Below, in pieces: positions 58,801 through 64,000 of a stretch of DNA of 64,000 nucleotides; the first letter of the stretch is position 1; the number at the start of each line of letters is the position of its first letter. The notes beneath the pieces are model-generated. The model was not told the origin of the DNA and made no database searches. It was given only the letters and a program-made list of their open reading frames with translations. This stretch comes from Apus apus. Its lineage: Eukaryota; Chordata; Aves; Apodiformes; Apodidae. A program made the translations under genes and the position numbers. The stretch covers positions 126,599,132 through 126,663,131 of the forward strand of contig NC_067282.1 of NCBI RefSeq assembly GCF_020740795.1. The letters run 5' to 3'.

Positions 58801-61800
58801 GATAAACCAACAACCTCATCTCTGAGGTCCAGTAAGGAAGGAATTTCCTGGGTTCTGCAATCCATGGAAGTCAGCTGCTTCTAAGAAAAATACTTTAATG
58901 ACCTAGACCAGATTTCCAATAGAATACCACTTCCTTTGGTGACCATAATTTGCATGCTGACTGTACATATTGGTTCTGAGGTTCTTCCAGCATTTAGTTG
59001 GGATGGCTCCACCCCCGGCTTACTTTGTTTCTCCAACTGTTCTGAAGCAATATAATCTTAGTGCTCCTTTCAGTCACACAAGTCCCAGCCTGTCTTACTG
59101 CATCATCCTGATGGATGCTTAAGCTTTTCATGCTGCCTCATTTCTCCACAGAGTCTGAAGCTCTAAAAGTAGAGATGCTCTTTGTTTAGAATGTTATTTA
59201 CAGTGTCTCATCCTGTTTTCCCCTTCCTAGCAATTAATTCATCTCTGATTAATGGGTACTTTTTCTCCCCTCCCCTTGGAGAGCTAGTCTTTCGTCAGAG
59301 TAAATGTTTGGCAACTTTATTCAGAGAAACACAGGTGGTCTCTTGTTTAACTTCCTTTTTACCAACTCTGTTCTTGAGACATGAGTTCTTCTGTTTCAAC
59401 AGACCTTTCTTTTCTTGGGGAGTACCAGAGCCTCTGATCTGATATTAATTTGCTAATATGATGCTTTTTCCCACAGGAAACAGGTGCTTCCTGTAGTCCA
59501 TCCCCTCAGGCAGATGCACAGATGGGAGAAGTAGAGAACTTAGAGGATTTTGCATTACGCCCTGCACCCCGTGGTGTTACAGTCAAGTGTCGAATCACTA
59601 GAGATAAGAAGGGAATGGACCGGGGCCTCTTCCCTACTTACTACATGCATCTGGAAAGGGATGACAACAGAAAGGTACTGGAAGCAGCACACAGTGTATT
59701 GGCTTTTGTACTGCTATCACAGAATATATTTGGTGTATGGGAGAGCTTCTGGTAAGAAACCAGAAGCTGAGGAGAGCTAGCATGCAGATGAGGACAGCTT
59801 ATATTTGGCTAAGGCACTGGGGAGGGAATTAGCAGGTTTAAAAGCCATAATACTATGAAATATGACATTTAAAAAGTATAAAAATTTAAAGGATAAAGAA
59901 GAGCAGGGAGTCTGAGCTGCTTCAGAAGAAAAGGAGGGAAGACTAGAAAGGACAGTTGCTTTAAATCTAGACTGCCAAGTGAGGTGATTAGAGGAACAGA
60001 ATTTCAGGATATGCACTTGTGGAAGAGATTGAAATTGTGAAGACATTAATAACATCACAGAACAAAAAGGGGAATGGGTGCAGGAAATAGAGAGAGAACA
60101 TTTTGATAGCAATGCCTAGCAATGCCACTGCATTCTTACAAAGATCCAGTCTTGATCAAAGTTTTCTATTTCCAGACATTCCTTCTTGCAGGGAGAAAAC
60201 GAAAGAAGAGCAAAACATCCAATTACCTCATATCAGTTGACCCAACTGATCTATCCCGGGAAGGGGAAAGTTTCATTGGGAAACTCAGGTGAGAACCATA
60301 GATGAGAACTAGAGATTGGAGAGACTGGATTTGCATTTTATTTGAGTTGGGTTTAAGAACAGCAATCTGGTATCAACTCAGAAAGAATGGACTTGCATTG
60401 TTCTACTTAATGTAATCTTTATTCACCTGGGCTGGCAGCCTTTTTTAAGTGTTGCCATTCACTGTGGCAATTCAAAGAAGGAATTATGGATTGAAGCTTT
60501 TCCTAGATGGGTTACAGATTCAGTTCCACCTCCTGTGGAAGCTCCTTACTGAGCTGGCAATATGTAGATTCAGATCGCAAGTGTTTTCACTGTGCTGGAC
60601 AAGTATCTTCGGAAAATGCCAATAATTTCCACTTATGCCTCTCTCTCTCTTTCTTTTGATAACCTGACATTCATACTCCCTCAGGACTTGCTCTAGTGGG
60701 CATGGTGGGTGGTGTTATATTGTTGTTTATTTGTTTGGAGGGGGGTGTTGTTGGTTTGTTGCTGTTGTTCTTGTTGTTTTCCTCCTGGGTGAACAGTTGG
60801 ACTCAGTAATCTTTGAAGTCTTTTCCAACTGTGACAATTCTGTGATTAGGTCAAACCTCATGGGAACTAAATTTACAGTCTATGACCATGGAGTTAGCCC
60901 AGTCAAGGCACAAGGTCTAGTGGAAAAGGCTCATACCAGACAGGAGCTTGCAGCTATTTGTTATGTAAGTAGTGCCTCTCCTCTTTCACCCCTTTGTTTT
61001 TTGTCACCTGGTTGAGTTTACAAAATTATTGGCAGCCACCCCCACTTAACTTTGGAACCAACTACCAGTTTCAACCAGATACGTCAAAGGCTTCAAATAT
61101 CAGTTCTTACAAATTCAATGAGGGGAAAAAAAAAAAAAAAAAAATCAATGCCAGGGAAGAAGAAAGACCCAAACTAGCATCCTGATGACCTTCTTACTTG
61201 GCCTATTCAGCATGAGGCCAGTTGGCATACCCTTTACATGGAGTCAGCCACAGCATGAACAGCCTCTTGCCCAGCTGATATCTGGTGAACACCAAGAAGG
61301 AACTGGGAATACCCTATGAAGAAGAGTTATTTTTTGCAGAACCAAAGGCATTTTTGTAGATAGGAAGGAGCTGATATTATTTTAATAGCATCTTGTTGTT
61401 GGTAAGGATTTGGTTCCAGGGGAAAACATGACTTGCTAATACCTACAGAAGAACATCATTCTTGGGAACATTTTCACCTAAATGGTGGTATATGTATAAT
61501 GTAAGACTTAGGTCAAAAATATATTTGCCTTTTATCAAACTTAAGGCTTGTCCACTAGTAGGATTTTAGCACATTTTTGCCTCAGATGCAAAAACTTATG
61601 CCTGGAAATTGCACTTGTCTGATTTTGTTATAAATGTTTCATTAGGATTAACGGATGCACTCTAAATTAGGTAGTACTCTGTATGTCTCTTAATCAGTTC
61701 TCAAAATGGGAGAGAAAGCTGTTCTTTGGGATTAAACATTAAGCATATAAATAACTTCTACAACAATCATAGCTAGCCAATCTCTAAAAAACAATATAAA

Positions 61801-61987
61801 TGTGGATTCAAAGTCAGTTTTGCTATCTTTCCTTCTTTGAGATAGATTATCTCATTTACGGAAAATAATGTATTTCCTTGTCTTTCAGGAAACCAATGTG
61901 TTAGGATTCAAGGGTCCCAGAAAAATGTCTGTGATCATCCCAGGAATGAATATGAATCATAAGCGAATTCCAATCCGTCCACGAAGT
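34780..61987 (+). CDS. TULP3: TULP3, tubby-like protein 3 (exons 1-9; 3' end beyond window)
   Basis: TULP3 couples IFT-A to PI(4,5)P2 membranes, carries receptors into cilia and restrains Hedgehog signalling. Nine coding exons (34780-34820, 49520-49571, 53747-53909, 55816-55989, 57819-57949, 59477-59674, 60176-60288, 60850-60964, 61889-61987) join in phase for 362 codons. Domains: IFT-A-binding N-terminal region about residues 18-60 ([31 protein letters not shown]); acidic linker 60-205; tubby domain from about 205 ([75 protein letters not shown]). Lys and Arg of GKLR (human K268/R270, phosphoinositide contacts) are kept. The last exons, including the human SLLSRWQN segment, are off the right edge. 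Intron 1 is 14.7 kb and full of CR1 copies. Confidence 0.96.
35131..39805 (+). other. TULP3: TULP3 intron 1, proximal part
   Basis: 4.7 kb of AT-rich unique sequence. It contains an ATTAAA hexamer at 35158-35163 followed by GT-rich DNA, which could end RHNO1 transcripts, and a T run (37937-37953). No exon or repeat family recognised. Confidence 0.5.
39806..41238 (+). mobile_element. CR1 LINE, 5'-truncated, young (reverse transcriptase to tail)
   Basis: Begins in ORF2 (GAGGTGCCTGAGGAGTGGAG). The RT frame is open for about 300 codons with [14 protein letters not shown] and [20 protein letters not shown], but the catalytic FADD reads FADG. A 5-base loss relative to the copy at 63040 (GTTCTCCCTCTATTG against GTTCTCCTTCCCCTCTATTG, near 40698) shifts the frame, and the remaining codons continue at 40740-41155 ([22 protein letters not shown]). 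Ends in GGATTCTGTGATTCTGTGA. Same subfamily as the copies at 6229 and 63040. Confidence 0.95.
41239..43095 (-). mobile_element. CR1 LINE, antisense, endonuclease-to-3' end
   Basis: Read on the minus strand it runs from CR1 endonuclease/linker sequence (about 43095) through reverse transcriptase (for example [20 protein letters not shown] at about 41940) to the 3' UTR at 41239. It is older than its neighbour, with many frame breaks. Its tail meets the tail of the plus-strand CR1 at 41238, giving a tail-to-tail pair. Confidence 0.88.
43580..46290 (+). mobile_element. CR1 LINE with ORF1 remnant, internally deleted
   Basis: 44140-44250 matches the CR1 ORF1 esterase region ([16 protein letters not shown]-like in degenerate form, then [13 protein letters not shown]). 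From about 44270 it jumps to the segment before the reverse transcriptase, then RT ([58 protein letters not shown], catalytic box FADDTKLGG retained), and the 3' UTR ends CAATTCTGTGTTTCTGA. Several stops and shifts break ORF2. The 5' limit is uncertain: a CpG-rich patch at 43580-43770 is most simply its 5' region. Confidence 0.85.
46291..49519 (+). other. TULP3: TULP3 intron 1, distal part
   Basis: 3.2 kb of AT-rich sequence with no exon or repeat family recognised except the G homopolymer at 48502-48529. Confidence 0.5.
48502..48529 (+). repeat. (G)28 homopolymer
   Basis: Twenty-eight consecutive G residues flanked by AAAAC and AAAGG, read directly. It could form a G-quadruplex in DNA or in the nascent TULP3 pre-mRNA. 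Lies 1 kb before exon 2. The length in the assembly may be inexact, since such runs sequence poorly. Confidence 0.95.
49520..49571 (+). CDS. TULP3: TULP3 exon 2
   Basis: 52 bases, TTTCCCAG|C to CAG|GTAAAT. Encodes [17 protein letters not shown], against human VFHEEMMKMRQAKLDYQ, the start of the IFT-A-binding helix. Confidence 0.95.
52120..52216. repeat. T/G-rich low-complexity tract
   Basis: Irregular TTTGGTT/TTGTTGG units with T runs. Resembles tracts at 60716-60785 and, on the other strand, 23605-23725. Confidence 0.8.
53095..53167 (+). mobile_element. CR1 tail fragment
   Basis: TTTTTAAGGTCCCTTCCAAC, CCAAACCATTCTATGATTCT. Only the last 60-70 bases of a CR1 are recognisable. Confidence 0.85.
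53747..53909 (+). CDS. TULP3: TULP3 exon 3
   Basis: 163 bases, TTCACAG|AGA to CATG|GTAAGT. Encodes [28 protein letters not shown] and [12 protein letters not shown], the basic conserved N-terminal motif of tubby family members. Confidence 0.96.
55816..55989 (+). CDS. TULP3: TULP3 exon 4
   Basis: 174 bases, CCTGCAG|GC to CGAG|GTAAGA, phase 1 both ends. Starts GIDGPAAFL as in human GIDGPAAVL, then a fast-evolving Ser/Gln/Glu-rich linker. Confidence 0.93.
57819..57949 (+). CDS. TULP3: TULP3 exon 5
   Basis: 131 bases, CTGACAG|GA to GCA|GTGAGT. Encodes [17 protein letters not shown] and [11 protein letters not shown], against human SVNFDEETD and ERPNSASSQNS. Acidic linker before the tubby domain. 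Confidence 0.93.
58371..58430 (+). repeat. Short tandem repeat of a ~20-base unit
   Basis: Three adjoining units of the form GAACAAAGAATTTTGGGATG, the first lacking two bases and the third with a T-to-C change. Confidence 0.85.
59477..59674 (+). CDS. TULP3: TULP3 exon 6 (start of tubby domain)
   Basis: 66 codons, CCCACAG|GAA to AAAG|GTACTG, phase 0. Encodes [20 protein letters not shown] and [19 protein letters not shown], the first strands of the tubby barrel. Confidence 0.97.
59675..60175 (+). other. TULP3: TULP3 intron 6
   Basis: 500 bp, purine-rich in the middle (59880-60110). No element recognised. Confidence 0.55.
60176..60288 (+). CDS. TULP3: TULP3 exon 7
   Basis: 113 bases, TTTCCAG|ACA to CTCAG|GTGAGA. 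Encodes [31 protein letters not shown] and IGKL. The Arg codon of the phosphoinositide-binding GKLR is split with exon 8 (AG|G). Confidence 0.97.
60289..60849 (+). other. TULP3: TULP3 intron 7
   Basis: 560 bp ending in a T/G-rich tract (60716-60785) and a CR1 tail that provides the 3' splice site of exon 8. Confidence 0.65.
60793..60847 (+). mobile_element. CR1 3' tail forming the TULP3 exon 8 splice acceptor
   Basis: CAGTTGGACTCAGTAATCTT, TGAAGTCTTTTCCAACTGTG, ACAATTCTGTGATT matches the CR1 3' end (GGTTGGACTCGATGATCTT, GTCTTTTCCAACC, ATTCTGTG octamers). It stops 2 bp before exon 8, so TCTTTTCC is the pyrimidine tract and ATTAG the acceptor. Confidence 0.85.
60850..60964 (+). CDS. TULP3: TULP3 exon 8
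   Basis: 115 bases, GTGATTAG|G to TTAT|GTAAGT. Encodes [20 protein letters not shown] and [11 protein letters not shown]. The acceptor lies 2 bp after the end of a CR1 tail (see mobile element 60793-60847). Confidence 0.96.
60965..61888 (+). other. TULP3: TULP3 intron 8
   Basis: 920 bp of unique AT-rich sequence, with an A run of 19 at 61126-61144. Confidence 0.55.
61126..61144 (+). repeat. (A)19 homopolymer
   Basis: Nineteen A residues after GAGGGG. I see no retroposed gene ending here. Confidence 0.9.
61889..61987 (+). CDS. TULP3: TULP3 exon 9 (last in window)
   Basis: 33 codons, CTTTCAG|GAA to CGAAGT|GTGAGT, phase 0. Encodes [20 protein letters not shown] and [11 protein letters not shown]. 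Confidence 0.97.
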
Positions 61988-63039
61988 GTGAGTTAAAGAG
62001 TTTGGTTATGTTCCAGATTGGAGGAGGAGGCTAAAACTTTCCCATAGAGGTCTGGTTGTTACTGACAATCAGAGTTTTTAGAACAAGGTTGCTAATACCC
62101 AAGGCTTTAGCAAGTCTCTTGGAGAGTAAATACAATGTAGCCTAAAGGTGTGAATTTGTTCTTGCCTTTTTCCTAATTTGTAGCATTGTGAATAATGGTC
62201 GTATCCTTACGTGTCCTTTGGTCATCCTAAATGTTATTTGCTATTTGCTATTATCCTAAATTGTTATTTGCTCCTAAATGTTATCTATTGCTAGTGTGTG
62301 TTGTTGCTGTTGTGTCTACAACCCCTCCTCATTGGAGGAGAACCTGTTATTTGAGAGATGAACACTGAACAAACTTGCTTCTCCTGGGAGATTAGATTCT
62401 TAATCAGTATATGAATTACAACAGATAGATAATAGATAAGGTGGTATAGGACAAGGGGCAATGGTTTGAAGCTTAAAGAGGGGAGATTCAGGTTGGACAT
62501 TAGGAAAAAGTTCTTTCCTGTGAGGGTGGTGAGATGCTGGAACAGGTTGCCCAGGGAGGTTGTGGTTTCCCTATCCCTGGAGGTCTTCAAGACCAGGTTG
62601 GATGGGGCTTTGAGCAACATGGCCTAGTGGGAGGTATCCCTGCCCATGCAGGGGAGTTGGAACTAGATGATCTTCAAGGTCCTTTTCAACTCAAACCATT
62701 CTATGATTCTATGATTCTATGATTATGGTGTAGTAGCAAGAGAGTAAAAATATTTTTGACAAGAACATTGTTAGTGTCAGTAGGAATTGAGAGGATTCTT
62801 TAAGGAGAAAGTGGAATGAGGAGAAGGATGGAGTTTTGTGATAACTATTTAGTAAGGATTTCTCACACATATGGTGGATGTTACAATCAAAAGCTTACTG
62901 AACTGTATCTGAAGATATATTAAGATATATGATGAAAATTGTTCCATATATATATATAAAATTATATTTGCAGCCATATTGTGAGTAGATATGAGTAGGA
63001 CAAGGGTGTATTTGTTTAGGTCAGAGAAAAAGACTTCAA
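61988..63039 (+). other. TULP3: TULP3 intron 9, part
   Basis: Unique sequence around the CR1 fragment at 62440-62727, with a short (TA)n run near 62948. The next TULP3 exon is not reached. Confidence 0.5.
62440..62727 (+). mobile_element. CR1 LINE 3' fragment
   Basis: AGGACAAGGGGCAATGGTTT, TTCAGGTTGGACATTAGG, GGAACAGGTTGCCCAGGGAG, GAACTAGATGATCTTCAAGG, then three ATTCTATG octamers. A 5'-truncated copy in the TULP3 intron after exon 9. Confidence 0.94.
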
Positions 63040-64000
63040 GTCTCCCACAGCATCCTTGTAGATAAGTTGATCAAGTATGGGTTTGATGATCAGGCAGTGA
63101 GGTGGATCAAGAACTGGTTGAAAGGAAGAAGTGAGAGAGTTGTAGTCAATGGGGCAGAATCTAGTTGGAGGCCTGTGACTAGTGGAGTCCCTCAGGGGTC
63201 GGTACTGGGACCGGTGTTGTTCAACATCTTCATCAACGACCTGGATGAGGGCACAGAATGTACCCTCAGCAAGTTTGCTGATGACACCAAGCTGGGAGGA
63301 GTGGCTGACACACCAGAAGGCTGTGCTGCCATTCAGAGAGACCTAGACAGGCTGGAGAGTTGGGCGGGGAAAAACCTGATGAAGTTCAACAAGGGCAAGT
63401 GTAGAGTTTTGCATTTGGGGAAGAAAAATGTCATGCACCAGTACAGGTTGGGGGCTGACCTGCTGGAGAGCAGTGTAGGAGAAAGGGACCTGGGGGTCCT
63501 GGTGGGCAGGAGGATGACCATGAGCCAGCAATGTTCCCTTGTGGCTAAGAAGGCCAGTGGCATCCTGGGGTGCATTAGAAAGGGTGTGGTTAGTCAGTCA
63601 AGAGAGGTTCTCCTTCCCCTCTATTGTGCATTGGTGAGGCCGCATCTGGAGTACTGTGTCCAGTTCTGGGCCCCTCAGTTCAAGAAGGACAGGGAACTGC
63701 TTGAGAGAGTCCAGCACAGAGCCACAAAGATGATTAAGGGAGTGGAACATCTCCCTTATGAGGAAAGGCTGAGGGAGCTGGGCCTCTTTAGTTTGGAGAA
63801 AAGGAGACTGAGAGGTGACCTCATCAGTGTTTACAAATACATAAAGGGTGAGTGTCAAGAAGATGGAGTTAAGCTTTTTTCAGTGATGACCAGTGATAGG
63901 ACAAGGAGTAATGGGTACAAATTGGAGCATAGGAGGTTTAAGGTGAATATCAGAAAAAATTTTTTTACTGTGAGAGTGACAGAGCACTGGAACAGGCTGC
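63040..64000 (+). mobile_element. CR1 LINE, young, open reverse-transcriptase frame, cut by window end
   Basis: 5'-truncated within the RT domain ([20 protein letters not shown]). From 63043 the frame is open to the window end, about 319 codons, with [20 protein letters not shown], catalytic [40 protein letters not shown] and TEHWNRL. Near-identical by eye to the copy at 39806. Lies in the TULP3 intron after exon 9, same strand as the gene. Confidence 0.94.

Larger units (their letters stand above)
53910..59476 (+). other. TULP3: TULP3 introns 3-5
   Basis: Introns 53910-55815, 55990-57818 and 57950-59476, interrupted by exons 4 and 5. AT-rich unique sequence with no CR1 copy; one tandem duplication at 58371-58430. 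Confidence 0.55.

Noticed and set aside
1-64000. tRNA, rRNA, CRISPR or bacterial-type operon features
   Set aside because: None seen. The window is vertebrate nuclear DNA with spliced genes.

Overview
The window looks like bird genomic DNA. Nearly all recognisable repeats are CR1 LINEs, the dominant retroposon of birds, ending in their ATTCTRTG-type octamer tails. No mammalian SINEs are seen. The genes lie in the order NRIP2(-), FOXM1(-), RHNO1(+), TULP3(+), which is the vertebrate order also found on human 12p13. The species cannot be named from the sequence alone.

Layout. 1-4882: the first two coding exons of NRIP2 on the minus strand; its downstream exons were not found and probably lie left of the window. 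4883-20562: intergenic DNA with CR1 pieces, one of them (about 16930-19605) keeping traces of both ORFs, and two stretches that look like old interspersed repeats. 20563-30470: FOXM1, complete on the minus strand, with eight coding exons including a 15-codon cassette matching human alternative exon Va, plus a non-coding first exon. The spliced frame closes exactly: 776 codons without the cassette, 791 with it. 30364-30794: a compact CpG-island promoter shared with RHNO1, with an E2F-like site abutting a CHR, an E-box and a CCAAT box within about 50 bp. 30570-34417: RHNO1, two coding exons, 281 aa. 34430-35130: a second CpG island, the TULP3 promoter, only 363 bp after the RHNO1 stop. 34780-61987: TULP3 coding exons 1-9, 362 codons in phase. 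The tubby domain is cut by the right end of the window, so the last exons are missing. Intron 1 (14.7 kb) holds three large CR1 copies and a 28-base G run. A further CR1 copy with an open reverse-transcriptase frame runs off the right edge.

How the genes relate. FOXM1 (mitotic transcription factor) and RHNO1 (9-1-1 clamp/TOPBP1 partner in ATR signalling) fire from one promoter carrying cell-cycle elements, so S/G2 control can be shared. RHNO1 and TULP3 (phosphoinositide-binding adaptor for ciliary trafficking with IFT-A) are tandem and so close that the RHNO1 3' UTR may overlap TULP3 exon 1. The most unusual observation is that the 3' splice site of TULP3 exon 8 is built from the 3' tail of a CR1 element that ends 2 bp before the exon.

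All exon boundaries were read by eye from GT-AG sites, phase and remembered human protein sequences. No alignment or search was run.
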